Assembly: GCF_002216795.1 (NCBI RefSeq)
Contig: NZ_CP022316.1
Span: 2,819,205 to 2,883,204 of the forward strand
Reading direction: 5' to 3'
Source: Brachybacterium avium
GTDB lineage: Bacteria > Actinomycetota > Actinomycetes > Actinomycetales > Dermabacteraceae
DNA: 64,000 bases
Shown: positions 28,182 to 38,801 of the stretch, piece by piece
Layout: every line of letters starts with the position of its first letter
Numbering within the stretch: position 1 is the first letter of the stretch
Position numbers and translations under genes: made by a program
The notes under the pieces: generated by a model
Database searches by the model: none
Told to the model about the DNA's origin: nothing
Seen by the model: only the letters and a program-made list of their open reading frames with translations

Positions 28182-28255
28182 TGGAGCGGGCGACGGGAAT
28201 CGAACCCGCGTAATCAGTTTGGAAGACTGAGGCTCTACCATTGAGCTACGCCCGC
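28182..28255 (-). tRNA. tRNA-Gly (anticodon TCC), CCA encoded
   Basis: The minus strand folds as a cloverleaf with acceptor GCGGGCG/CGCCCGC, D arm GCTC/GAGC, anticodon loop CTTCCAA with TCC, and T loop TTCGAAT. Seventy-one bases form the body and the CCA end is encoded at 28182-28184. Confidence 0.95.
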
Positions 28256-28393
28256 GTTGCGGCACCATTGAACCAGATCAGCGGCCTCGGGGCACATCCG
28301 CAGTGGTGCAGTCGACATGCATCTGCTCACAGCGTGCCGTCTCCACCCCCGCACCGCGCACGGGGAACGGGTAATATTCCGTGGGTTGCCCTC

Positions 28394-28467
28394 CGGGGTG
28401 TAGCTCAGCTTGGTAGAGCACCCGCTTTGGGAGCGGGAAGTCGCAGGTTCAAATCCTGTCACCCCGA
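28394..28467 (+). tRNA. tRNA-Pro (anticodon TGG)
   Basis: A cloverleaf of 74 bases: acceptor CGGGGTG/CACCCCG, D arm GCTC, anticodon stem CCCGC/GCGGG with loop CTTTGGG-A containing TGG, and T loop TTCAAAT. No CCA is encoded. It lies 84 bases upstream of tig. Confidence 0.95.
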
Positions 28468-28551
28468 CTCCGCCACGGGTCGCCACCGGGCGAGCCCCGG
28501 GGCGCCGTGAGAAACGTCCATTCGATGTCCATCCTTAGGGAGACCTGACCA

Positions 28552-30132
28552 GTGAAGACCGAGTCCGAGAAGCTCAGCCCGACCCGGGTGAAGCTCACCG
28601 TCGAGGTGCCTTTCGACGAGCTCAAGCCGGCCGTGGAGGCCGCCACCAAGAAGATCGCCGATCAGGTGCAGATCCCGGGCTTCCGCAAGGGCAAGGTCCC
28701 CTCCAAGCTCGTCGAGCAGCGCTTCGGCCGCCCCGCGATCATGCAGGAGGCCGTCAACGACGCCCTGCCCGACTTCTACCAGCAGGCCGCCGCCGAGGCG
28801 GAGATCAAGCCCGTCGGCCGCCCCGAGGTCGAGGTCGCCGAGGTCCCCGGCCTGGACGGCTCCGAGGAGGGCAACCTCCTCTTCACCGTCGAGCAGGACG
28901 TGCGTCCCGAGATCGCGCTGCCCGAATTCTCGACCTACGAGGTCGAGATCGAGGAGCCCGAGGTCGATGAGGACGCCGTGGAGGTGCGCCTGACCGAGCT
29001 GCGCGAGCGCTTCGGCACGCTGGTGGGCGTGGAGCGTCCCGCCGCCGACGGCGATTTCGTCTCCCTCGACATGGTCGCGACCATCGAGGACGAGGAGATC
29101 GAGTCCGTCGAGGGCGTGTCCTACCAGATCGGTGAGGGCAACATGCTCGAGGGCCTCGACGAGGCGCTCATCGGCCTCTCCGCCGAGGAGACCACCACCT
29201 TCGAGTCCGAGCTCGCCGGCGGCGACCGTGCGGGCGAGAAGGCGCAGGTCAAGGTCACCGCGCAGTCCGTGAAGGTGCGCGAGCTGCCCGAGGCCGACGA
29301 TGAGTTCGCCGAGATGGCGTCCGAGTTCGACACCATCGACGAGCTCAAGGACGACTTGAAGCAGCAGGCCGCGGCCGACGCCGAGGGCAATCGTGTGGCG
29401 CTGGCCCGCAACGCCCTGCTCGAGAAGCTCCTCGAGGAGCTCGAGATCCCCGTCCCCGAGCAGCTGGTGGAGGACGAGATTCTCTCCCACCTCGAGAACG
29501 AGGGCAAGGAGGCCGGCGACGAGCACGGCGAGGAGATCCGCGAGGACACCGAGAAGGCCGTCCGTGCGCAGTTCCTGCTCGACGAGATCAACGGGACCCG
29601 CGAGGTGCAGGTCGACCAGAGCGATCTGATGAACTACATGTCCCAGCTCTCGGCGCAGTACGGCATCGAGTCCAACCAGCTGCTGCAGATGCTGGCGCAG
29701 TCCGGTCAGCTCGAGCAGATCTTCTCCGAGGTCCAGCGCTCCAAGGCGCTCGACGTCGTCCTCGCGGACGTCATCGTGAAGAACGCCGCCGGTGACCTCC
29801 TCGACCTGGGCCTGAAGGCCGAGGGCGACGACGCCGAGGCGGAGGACGCGACGGCCGAGGACGAGCCCGCCGAGAAGGCGCCGGCGAAGAAGGCCCCCGC
29901 GAAGAAGAAGGCCCCGGCGAAGAAGGCCGCTGCCGCCGACGAGGCGGACGCCGCCGAGGAGAAGCCGAAGGCCAAGAAGGCCCCGGCCAAGAAGGCTCCG
30001 GCGAAGAAGGCTGCTGCCGAGGCGGATGCCGCCGAGGAGAAGCCGGCGAAGAAGGCTCCGGCCAAGAAGGCTCCTGCCAAGAAGACCCCGGCCAAGAAGG
30101 CCGAGTCCGACGAGGCGACCGAGAGCAAGTGA
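28552..30132 (+). CDS. tig: Trigger factor with a long KAPAKK-repeat tail
   Basis: A 526-residue ribosome-bound chaperone and prolyl isomerase. The ribosome-docking loop IPGFRKGKVP is at residues 41-50. The FKBP-type PPIase domain spans about 160-245, and the helical substrate-cradle domain runs to about 435. The last 90 residues are an unusual basic repeat of KAPAKK units interrupted by acidic ADEADAAEEKP blocks, resembling histone H1-like bacterial tails. The GTG start is preceded by AGGGAG. Its place upstream of clpP1-clpP2-clpX is conserved in many bacteria. Confidence 0.92.
   Translation: MKTESEKLSPTRVKLTVEVPFDELKPAVEAATKKIADQVQIPGFRKGKVPSKLVEQRFGRPAIMQEAVNDALPDFYQQAAAEAEIKPVGRPEVEVAEVPGLDGSEEGNLLFTVEQDVRPEIALPEFSTYEVEIEEPEVDEDAVEVRLTELRERFGTLVGVERPAADGDFVSLDMVATIEDEEIESVEGVSYQIGEGNMLEGLDEALIGLSAEETTTFESELAGGDRAGEKAQVKVTAQSVKVRELPEADDEFAEMASEFDTIDELKDDLKQQAAADAEGNRVALARNALLEKLLEELEIPVPEQLVEDEILSHLENEGKEAGDEHGEEIREDTEKAVRAQFLLDEINGTREVQVDQSDLMNYMSQLSAQYGIESNQLLQMLAQSGQLEQIFSEVQRSKALDVVLADVIVKNAAGDLLDLGLKAEGDDAEAEDATAEDEPAEKAPAKKAPAKKKAPAKKAAAADEADAAEEKPKAKKAPAKKAPAKKAAAEADAAEEKPAKKAPAKKAPAKKTPAKKAESDEATESK
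29874..30110 (+). repeat. Repeats coding for KAPAKK units in the trigger factor tail
   Basis: Many degenerate copies of an 18-base unit (AAGGCSCCGGCSAAGAAG form) encode the lysine/alanine/proline tail of tig. Two related acidic spacers (near 29938-29970 and 30013-30045) divide the array. Confidence 0.75.
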
Positions 30133-30159
30133 ACCTCCGCCCTCTCGAGGGCGCAGCAT

Positions 30160-30199
30160 GACGGCGGGTCGTCACCCTTCGGGGAGGCGGCCCGCCGTC
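30160..30199 (+). terminator. Probable terminator after tig
   Basis: A nine-base stem GACGGCGGG/CCCGCCGTC encloses a 22-base loop, starting 28 bases after the tig stop. Confidence 0.5.
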
Positions 30200-30259
30200 G
30201 TCGGTGGAAGACTCGTCTCCCCGGACTGACGCTCCGCGGACCCGTCGCCGGAGGTTTCC

Positions 30260-30856
30260 ATGGCAACATCGACCATCCCCACCGCAGGCAAGGTCACCTG
30301 GGGCTTCACCGCTTCGTTGGACGGCTTCCTCACCGGCCCCGATCACGACATGTCCTGGCTCGAGAGCGGCCCGAGGACGGATGGGGCCGTGGTCGCACGG
30401 CTCGCCGCGGCCGTCGGTGTCATCCTCTCGGGACGTCGTGGCTACGACGCCGCCCGGGCACAGGCAAGCGTGCGGGACGAGCTCACCGCCGAGGCCTACG
30501 GAGGCGCCTTCTCCGGGATCGAGATCGTGCTGACCCATCGGCCGGAGGAGCTCGCGGACGACCCCGCGGTCACCGCGCTGGATGTGAGCATCGTGGAGGC
30601 CGTGCGGCGGGCGAAGGAGCTCGCGGCCGGCAGGGACGTCCAGATCATCAGCGCAGACCTCGCCAGGCAGGCCCTGGAGCACGACCTCATCGATGAGCTG
30701 CAGATGTTCAGCGCCCCAGTGATGCTGGGGGACGGCACGCGCGTCTTCGACGTGCCCGGGGGGCGCCGTGTGCAGTGGGAGCCGGCCGGCCCCATTCCCG
30801 GAGCCGAGCTGGGCCTCGGCAGGATCTACCGCCCGCGTCGACCGGAGCGGGCATGA
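30260..30856 (+). CDS. Dihydrofolate reductase/RibD C-terminal domain family protein
   Basis: A 198-residue single-domain protein of the RibD_C family (NADPH-dependent reductase fold). It begins with the typical strand VTWGFTASLDGFLTGPDHDMSW. The cofactor-binding region is GVILSGRRGYDAA, and the C-terminal VMLGDGTRVFD segment matches the family. Members include riboflavin pathway reductases and many orphan oxidoreductases; no pathway neighbour is seen, so the substrate is unknown. CGGAGG lies six bases before the ATG. Confidence 0.85.
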   Translation: MATSTIPTAGKVTWGFTASLDGFLTGPDHDMSWLESGPRTDGAVVARLAAAVGVILSGRRGYDAARAQASVRDELTAEAYGGAFSGIEIVLTHRPEELADDPAVTALDVSIVEAVRRAKELAAGRDVQIISADLARQALEHDLIDELQMFSAPVMLGDGTRVFDVPGGRRVQWEPAGPIPGAELGLGRIYRPRRPERA

Positions 30857-30859
30857 GAG

Positions 30860-30888
30860 CGGCCCGGCTCCCCCTGGGAGCCGGGCCG
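30860..30888. terminator. Bidirectional terminator between the RibD-like and NlpC/P60 genes
   Basis: A 13-base perfect stem (CGGCCCGGCTCCC with GGGAGCCGGGCCG) and a three-base loop lie between two convergent genes. Confidence 0.85.
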
Positions 30889-30908
30889 ACCGGGAACGCT
30901 GAGGTGGC

Positions 30909-31748
30909 TCAGCGGTAGGACACGAAGCTGGGGTTGCCCCAGATGCCGCGCTCGACGACGCGCTGCTTGGAGCCGGAGGCGTCGATGATCTGGCCGTTGC
31001 CGGCGTAGATCGCGACGTGCCCGGGCCAGCTCACGATGTCACCGGGCTGGGCCTGGGACTGCGAGATCGAGCGGCCGCCGTTGGCGATCTGGCCGGAGGT
31101 GCGCGGGAGGTTGATGCCGGCGGCCTGATAGGCGTAGTTGACCAGGCCGGAGCAGTCCATGCCGCTGAGCGAGGAGCCGCCCCAGCTGTACCGGGTGCCG
31201 AGGGCGGAGCGGGCGGCGTTCACGATCGAGCTGCTCGAGCTCGAGGAGCTCGAGGAGGAGGTGGAGACCGAGGCACCGCCGGTGGAGACGCCGGCACCGT
31301 TGAGCGCGCCGCGGGTCTGCGGGCCGACGACACCGTCGACCAGGAGGCCGTTGGAGGACTGGTAGCTCTTCACCGCGGAGTGGGTGCGGGGGCCGAAGAC
31401 GCCGTCGACGGAGAGGTTCGCACCGTGATCGTTGAGCGCGGACTGCAGATCCTGGACCGCACCGCCGCGGGAGCCCCAGCGGAGCTTCTGCGAGGAGTCG
31501 AGGACGGCCGCCGGGGCGACGATCGACGGCGCGGCGGGAGCGGCCTGGATCGCGGGGACACTCGCGGCCGGAGCCACCGGGGCTGCCGGGGCGGCGGGGG
31601 CGGCCTGCGCCGCACCACCGGTGAAAGCAGTTCCGAGGACGACGCCGCCGAGGACGGCTGCTCCGCCGAGGCCTCGCGCCGCGCGCTGCGCGTGGTGGGT
31701 CGGGAGCTGGGCGCGGCCGGCGAGGCGGTGAGTGTTGTTCTGAGCCAT
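30909..31748 (-). CDS. Secreted NlpC/P60 peptidoglycan endopeptidase
   Basis: A 279-residue cell-wall hydrolase. A signal peptide (hydrophobic to about residue 50, ending GGAAQAAP) is followed by an Ala/Pro-rich stretch and a peptidoglycan-binding domain (about 85-150, DGVFGPRTHSAVKSYQ and DGVVGPQTRGAL). A run of about twelve serines links it to the NlpC/P60 domain, with catalytic Cys in MDCSGLVNYAYQ and His in SWPGHVAIY. It cleaves D-Glu to diaminopimelate-type stem bonds. The ATG at 31748 is preceded by a weak AGGAA. Confidence 0.9.
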   Translation of the reverse strand: MAQNNTHRLAGRAQLPTHHAQRAARGLGGAAVLGGVVLGTAFTGGAAQAAPAAPAAPVAPAASVPAIQAAPAAPSIVAPAAVLDSSQKLRWGSRGGAVQDLQSALNDHGANLSVDGVFGPRTHSAVKSYQSSNGLLVDGVVGPQTRGALNGAGVSTGGASVSTSSSSSSSSSSSIVNAARSALGTRYSWGGSSLSGMDCSGLVNYAYQAAGINLPRTSGQIANGGRSISQSQAQPGDIVSWPGHVAIYAGNGQIIDASGSKQRVVERGIWGNPSFVSYR

Positions 31749-32146
31749 GATGTGCGGTTCGTTCCTTCCGGTCCCGGCCAGGGGCCGGGGATGTACTGCT
31801 GGATGCTCGGGGCCACAGGTGCCGTGGTCTGTGACCATCGATGTCGTGGCGATGTGACCACCGTAGGAGCAGGAGGTGCTGGAGGTCTGCGGGCTTGGCA
31901 GAGCCCGACCGTTGATTTTTGACGGTCTTTACGCATCGGGTTCCTCCGTGACCTGATCGCACCATGACTTGACGAAGCAGCGAGGGGTGACGCACACCGG
32001 CGGGCGCGACAGCGCATGGTGGACGCGAGGGTGGAGCGGCGCCGGAGGGGTCCGGCGCAGTGCGCCTGCGGCGAACAGGGCCCGTGCGGGGACCGCCCAG
32101 CGCCTAGAGTCGACCCATCAGCGAATTCCGGCATGAAGGAGACCCC
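31749..32146. other. Intergenic region between nlpC and clpP1
   Basis: These 398 bases separate divergent genes. On the nlpC side two small hairpins are possible (GGGCT/AGCCC near 31890 and GACCGT/ACGGTC at 31907-31927 around an A/T-rich loop), so nlpC may have a structured 5' leader. I looked for the c-di-AMP (ydaO) riboswitch motifs that often precede such genes and did not find them. A TAGAGT hexamer at 32105-32110 may be the clpP1 -10. Confidence 0.4.
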
Positions 32147-32779
32147 GTGTCCTCGCAGAGCACTCAGACCTCCCCGCCCCGCAATGCGGCCGGCGACACC
32201 CCGATGGGACTGGACGACAACGTCTATCAGCGCCTGCTGCGCGAGCGCATCGTGTGGCTCGGCTCGGAGGTGCGCGATGAGAACGCCAACGCCATCTGCT
32301 CGAAGCTGCTGCTGCTCGCGGCGGAGGATCCCGACAAGGACATCTACCTCTACATCAACAGCCCCGGTGGTTCGATCACCGCCGGCATGGCCATCTACGA
32401 CACCATGCAGTTCGTCAAGCCGGACGTGGTGACGGTCGGCATGGGCATGGCCGCGTCGATGGGGCAGTTCCTTCTCTCCTCCGGCACCAAGGGCAAGCGC
32501 TACGCCACCCCGCACACGCGGGTGCTGATGCACCAGCCGCTGGGCGGCCTGGGCGGCACCGCCACGGACATCAAGATCCAGGCGGAGCTGATCCTGTCCA
32601 TGAAGCGCACCCTCGCGGAGCTGATCGCGGAGCAGACCGACAAGAGCGTCGAGCAGATCACCGCCGACTCCGACCGTGACAAGTGGTTCACCGCCACCGA
32701 GGCGCTCGAGTACGGCTTCATCGACAAGATCGTCAGCGGCTCCGGTGATGTCACCGGCGGTGGCGGCACCGCCGAGTGA
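32147..32779 (+). CDS. clpP1: ATP-dependent Clp protease proteolytic subunit 1
   Basis: A 210-residue serine peptidase with the catalytic Ser in GMAASMGQF, His in LMHQPLGG and a downstream Asp, plus the family motif [19 protein letters not shown]. The GTG start has AAGGAG five bases upstream. In actinobacteria ClpP1 and ClpP2 form a mixed tetradecamer that requires both subunits and an ATPase such as ClpX, encoded 1 kb downstream. Confidence 0.93.
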   Translation: MSSQSTQTSPPRNAAGDTPMGLDDNVYQRLLRERIVWLGSEVRDENANAICSKLLLLAAEDPDKDIYLYINSPGGSITAGMAIYDTMQFVKPDVVTVGMGMAASMGQFLLSSGTKGKRYATPHTRVLMHQPLGGLGGTATDIKIQAELILSMKRTLAELIAEQTDKSVEQITADSDRDKWFTATEALEYGFIDKIVSGSGDVTGGGGTAE

Positions 32780-32822
32780 CCGCCCCGGCATTCACCGACC
32801 GCCCTTCACGCAAGGAGACCCT

Positions 32823-33515
32823 GTGACCTTCGATCCCCGCACCCTCGGCGCGCTGCCGACCGCCCAGGCGGGCCGCCTGGCCCCGATGCCCAGCTCGCGC
32901 TACGTGCTCCCGCAGTACGAGGAGCGCACCGCCTACGGCATGAAGCGCCAGGACCCCTACACCAAGCTGTTCGAGGACCGCATCATCTTCCTGGGCGTCC
33001 AGGTCGACGACGCCTCGGCCGACGATGTCATGGCCCAGCTGCTGGTCCTGGAGTCCCAGGACCCGGACCGCGACATCACCCTCTACATCAACAGCCCCGG
33101 CGGCTCCTTCACCGCGCTGACCGCCATCTACGACACGATGCAGTACATCAAGCCCGAGGTCACCACCGTGTGCCTCGGCCAGGCCGCCTCGGCCGCCGCG
33201 GTGCTGCTGGCCGCCGGCGCGCCGGGGAAGCGGCTCGCGCTGCCCAATGCCCGGATCCTCATCCACCAGCCGGCCATGGGCGGCGAGGGCGGTGGCGGCC
33301 AGGCCTCCGACCTGGAGATCCAGGCGAACGAGATCATGCGCATGCGCGAATGGCTCGAGGAGACGCTGGCATTCCACTCCGGTCGCACCAAGGAGCAGGT
33401 CAGCAAGGAGATCGAGCGCGACAACATCCTCACCGCGAAGTCCGCGCTCGAGTACGGGATGATCGATCAGGTGCTGGAGTCCCGCAAGGCTCCTGCCGCC
33501 CAGATCTCGAAGTGA
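32823..33515 (+). CDS. clpP2: ATP-dependent Clp protease proteolytic subunit 2
   Basis: A 230-residue ClpP paralogue with the catalytic Ser in [12 protein letters not shown], His in LIHQPAMGG and [19 protein letters not shown]. The extended N-terminus (about 45 residues before the conserved core) is typical of the actinobacterial ClpP2, which makes the ClpX docking interface. The GTG start at 32823 has AAGGAG upstream. It follows clpP1 by 43 bases and should be cotranscribed. Confidence 0.93.
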   Translation: MTFDPRTLGALPTAQAGRLAPMPSSRYVLPQYEERTAYGMKRQDPYTKLFEDRIIFLGVQVDDASADDVMAQLLVLESQDPDRDITLYINSPGGSFTALTAIYDTMQYIKPEVTTVCLGQAASAAAVLLAAGAPGKRLALPNARILIHQPAMGGEGGGGQASDLEIQANEIMRMREWLEETLAFHSGRTKEQVSKEIERDNILTAKSALEYGMIDQVLESRKAPAAQISK

Positions 33516-33758
33516 CCCGGTGCCGCTGCGGGCAGGCCCGGAGCCTGTCCGCAGCGGCGCGGTCGTACCCCGTCCTCGCCGGTGCGCGACATCATCGACG
33601 CGGACGGTCGCCCGGTGCGGGACGCGCCGCCCCCGACGCGTCGCCTCCCGTGATCGGGCAGTTCCCCGCGATACCGTAGTGGGGGTTCGCAGGGCCCCGG
33701 GACGTTCCCGCGGGAGCTGCGCAGAGCACTGCTGACGGCCTGACGAGAGGACACGGAC

Positions 33759-35095
<1,337 letters not shown>

Positions 35096-35099
<4 letters not shown>

Positions 35100-35452
35100 C
35101 GCTCGCGGACGCGACCGATTCCGAGCAGCGCGCACAGAACGTGGAACGGGCCAGGCAGCTGCTGGCGGAGGAGCGCCGCAGCATCGACAACATCGATGCT
35201 GCGCTGGTCCATCTGCTCGCCGAGCGCTTCTCCCACACACAGCGGGTCGGCCAGCTCAAGGCCGCGCACGGACTCCCGCCAGCGGATCAGTCGCGCGAGC
35301 AGGAGCAGATCGCCCATCTGAGGGAGCTGGCTGACCAGGCCGGGCTGGATCCCACCTTCGCCGAGGCTTTCCTGCGCTTCATCGTCACCGAGGTGATCCG
35401 CCATCACGAGCGGATCCGCGACGGCGGTGACGAGGAGGCGAACCGCAGCTGA
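35096..35452 (+). CDS. Chorismate mutase (AroQ type)
   Basis: A 118-residue all-helical enzyme of the AroQ class that converts chorismate to prephenate for phenylalanine and tyrosine. The pattern [40 protein letters not shown], described here in parts, has the Arg and Lys of the active site (ERF..R..QLK and R288-like REQEQI). It starts within the clpX stop codon, so it is translationally coupled. Small stand-alone mutases of actinobacteria can depend on DAHP synthase for full activity. Confidence 0.88.
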
Positions 35453-35493
35453 CAGCTCGGCACCGTCTCCGCCACGGTGCAGAGCAGCGCTGA

Positions 35494-35505
35494 TAGCATG
35501 CCCCT
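35494..35505 (+). promoter_or_regulatory. -10 element of a leaderless formate dehydrogenase transcript
   Basis: TAGCAT at 35494-35499 lies six bases before the ATG at 35506, with no Shine-Dalgarno sequence. It marks the separate promoter of the fdh operon. Confidence 0.5.
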
Positions 35506-38500
35506 ATGGCACGCCTCACGTTCCTCGACTGGCCGGTGATCCGGCAGCTTCGCGGGGCGGATCCGACCGGACGCGGCACCGCGGTCACGTCGGCGACGAC
35601 CCGCGACATCGTCCCGCGCACCGTCACTGCCGACGGGGTGGCGGACAGCATCTGCCCGTACTGCGCCGTCGGCTGCGGGCAACGGGTCTTCCACAAGGAC
35701 GGGCGGGTCATCCAGATCGAGGGGAACCCGGACTCCCCGGTGTCCCGCGGCCGTCTGTGCCCCAAGGGGGCGGCGAGCCAACAGCTGGCGAACTCTTATC
35801 TGCGGCAGACGAAGGTGCGCTACCGGCGTCCCTACGCGACCCAGTGGGAGGATCTCGAGCTGGACGTCGCGATGGACATGATCGCTGACCGGTTCATCGA
35901 AGCTCGCCGTGCGCACTGGGAGGACGAGGACGAGCAGGGGCGCCCGCTCAAGCGCGCGATGGGGATCGCCAGCCTCGGCGGCGCCACCATCGACAACGAG
36001 GAGAACTATCTGATCAAGAAGTTCTTCACCGCTGCGGGTGCGATACAGATCGAGAACCAGGCGCGCATTTGACACTCCGCCACGGTTCCCGGTCTGGGAG
36101 CCTCGTTCGGGCGTGGCGGTGCCACGCAGTCGGTGCAGGACTTCGCCAATGCAGACCTCATCGTCATCGAGGGCTCGAACATGGCAGAAGCCCATCCGGT
36201 GGCCTACCAATGGGTGGTCGAGGCCAGGAAGCGCGGTGCCCGGGTCATCCACGTCGATCCTCGCTTCACGCGCACCTCGGCGAACACTGATCGCCACATC
36301 CCGATCCGCGCCGGCACCGACATCGTGCTGCTCGGCGGGGTGATCAGGCATGTGCTCGACAACGAGCTGTTCTTCAAGGAATACGTCCAGGCGTTCACCA
36401 ACGCCTCGACGATCATCTCCGAGCAGTACGCGGATCCCGAGGACCTCGACGGGCTGTTCTCCGGCTACGACCCGGAGACCAGCACCTACGACAACAGCAG
36501 ATGGGCGTATGCGGGAGACCCGGAGAGGCTCGCAAGGGGACTGCCGGAGCGGGACGAGACCCTGCAGCATCCGCGCAGCGTCTTCCAGATCCTGAAGCGC
36601 CACTATGCCCGGTACACCCCGCAGATGGTCCAGGACACCTGCGGCATCTCCCCAGAGGACTTCTCCTACCTGGCGACCGCCATCGCCGAGAACTCCGGAC
36701 GGGAGAGGACCACGGCCTTCGCCTACGCGCTGGGCTGGACCCAGCATCAGGGCGGGGCGCAGATGATCCGCACCGCCGGGGTGCTGCAGTTGCTGATGGG
36801 CAATATGGGCCGTCCCGGCGGCGGGATCATGGCCCTGCGCGGGCACGCCACCATCCAGGGCTCCACGGACATCCCCACGCTGTACCACATCCTGCCCGGC
36901 TACCTGCCGATGCCGAAGGTGGGGCAGGACGACTTCGCCGAGTTCACCCGGGCGATCGGCAAGAAGGAGCAGAAGGGCTTCTGGGCCGATGCGGATGTTT
37001 ACACCGTCAACCTGCTCAAGGCCTGGTGGGGAGAGCATGCGACAGCGGAGAACGACTGGGGATATCACTACCTGCCCAAGCTGACCGGTGCCCACGGCAC
37101 CTACCAGACCACGATGCGGATGCTCGAGGGAGGGGTCGACGGGTACTTCCTGTTCGGGCAGAACCCGGCCGTGGGCTCGGCCAACGGCCGCCTCCAGCGC
37201 CTGGCCATGTCGAAGCTGAAGTGGATGGTGGTGCGCGACTTCTACATGATCGAGTCCGCCACCTTCTGGCGTGACGGCCCCGAGATCGAGTCCGGAGAGC
37301 TCACCCCGGAACAGATCGCGACCGAGATGTTCTACCTGCCGGCCGCGAACCACACTGAGAAGGCCGGGTCCTTCACCCAGACCCAGCGCATGGTGCAGTG
37401 GCGCGACCAGGCCGTCGAACCGCCGGGCGACGCCCGGAGCGACCTGGAGTTCATGCACGAGCTCGGTAAGCGGATCCGGGAGAAGCTCCGGGATTCCACC
37501 GACCCGCGCGACCGACCGATCCTGGAACTGACCTGGGACTATCCCGTGGGTGAACACGGTGAACCGGATGCCGAAGCGGTGCTCGCCGAGATCAACGGTC
37601 GGCATCTGGAGGGCGAACGGGCGGGACAGCCGCTGTCTTCCTTCGGCGAGATGAAGGGCGACGGCTCCACCGACGGCGGATGCTGGATCTATTCCGGTGT
37701 CTTCGCGGACGGCATCAACCAGGCCCGGCGCCGCACGCCCGGTCAGGACCAGGACGAGACCGCCGCCGACTGGGGATGGGCCTGGCCGGCCAACCGCCGG
37801 ATCCTCTACAACCGGGCCTCTGCCGATCCCCAGGGCCGGCCCTGGAGCGAGCGGAAGAAGCTGGTGTGGTGGGATGAGGAGGCCGGGGCCTGGACCGGCC
37901 ACGACGTCCCCGACTTCCCGCTGACCAAGCGTCCGGACGATCCCGGTGATCCGAGCGGGGGCGGGGCGGCAGCGCTCGCGGGGACGGATGCGTTCATCAT
38001 GCAGGCCGACGGCCGCGGCTGGCTGTTCACCCCCACCGGTCTGGTGGACGGGCCGCTGCCGACGCACTACGAGTCGCCGGAGTCGAACATCCCCAACCCG
38101 CTGTACACGCAGCAGTCCAACCCCACCCGGGTCACCTTCCGCAGCCCGGAGAACCTCAGCTCCCCGGGCGCCTCGAGCCGCGGCGGCGAGGTGTACCCGT
38201 ACATCTTCACCACGTATCGGATCACTGAGCACCACACGGCCGGGGGATGAGTCGCTTCCTGCCCTATCTCTCCGAGCTGCAGCCGGAGATGTACTGCGAG
38301 GTCTCGCCGGAACTGGCCGAGGAGGTGGGCCTGGAGCCCTACGGCTGGGCGACGCTCATCTCGGCACGCAGCGCGATCGAGGCCAAGGTGCTGGTCACCG
38401 AGCGGATGAAGCCGTTGCGCGTCGGCGAGCGCACCGTCCACCAGATCGGGCTGCCGTTCCACTGGGGGCGCGGCACCGAGGCCCTCGTCCAAGGGGACGG

Positions 38501-38801
38501 GGCCAACGACCTGATCGGTATGAACCTCGATGCCAACACCCAGATCCAGAACAGCAAGAACAACTCGTGCACGATCATCCCGGGGCGCCGCCCGCGGGGC
38601 CCGGAGCGCGGCGAGCTGGTGGAGGCATACCGTCGACGGGCCGGTCTGATCGAGGCCGAGCACCCGGCGGTCGACGGGGCTGCGGGCGCTCCCGGCGCCG
38701 GTCCTGCCGACTCCTCGACGCCGCATCACGTGCGCGGCCCGGACGAGGCCCAGGCGGTCCCCACCGGCGAGCCCTCGATGAAGGAGATGAGGAACCGATG
38801 A
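35506..38801 (+). pseudogene. fdh: Formate dehydrogenase alpha subunit, selenoprotein (in-frame TGA = Sec189), frameshifted near its C-terminus as read
   Basis: Molybdopterin (bis-MGD) oxidoreductase that oxidises formate to CO2. The [4Fe-4S] motif CPYCAVGC gives Cys50, Cys53 and Cys57, and a fourth Cys lies in RLCPKG. The frame reaches TGA at 36070-36072 after IENQARI and continues HSATVPGLGASFGRGG, where FdnG-type enzymes carry selenocysteine. A SECIS hairpin follows. The MopB core runs to YRITEHHTAGG; the molybdopterin-binding C-terminal domain (MSRFLPYLSELQPEMYCEVS) is then shifted by one. A sixth G in 38242-38246 joins them into 1098 residues. No Tat signal is seen, so the active site probably faces the cytoplasm. 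Confidence 0.9.
36070..36119 (+). promoter_or_regulatory. SECIS element and selenocysteine codon
   Basis: Directly 3' of the UGA (36070-36072) a hairpin forms. The lower stem is CCGCCAC (36077-36083) with GTGGCGG (36113-36119), and the upper stem is GGTTCCC (36084-36090) with GGGAGCC (36096-36102). The loop GGTCT (36091-36095) starts 18 bases after the UGA. The loop sequence and the distance are like the E. coli fdhF SECIS, which SelB recognises. Confidence 0.85.

Noticed and set aside
31749-32000. A c-di-AMP (ydaO) riboswitch in front of the NlpC/P60 gene
   Set aside because: Such genes often have one, but the conserved GGGGACCCA, GGGGTGAA and CTAACCTCG blocks were not found.
36070-36072. 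TGA in fdh taken as a nonsense mutation
   Set aside because: It lies at the known selenocysteine site, is followed by a SECIS hairpin, and the full Sec machinery is encoded next door.
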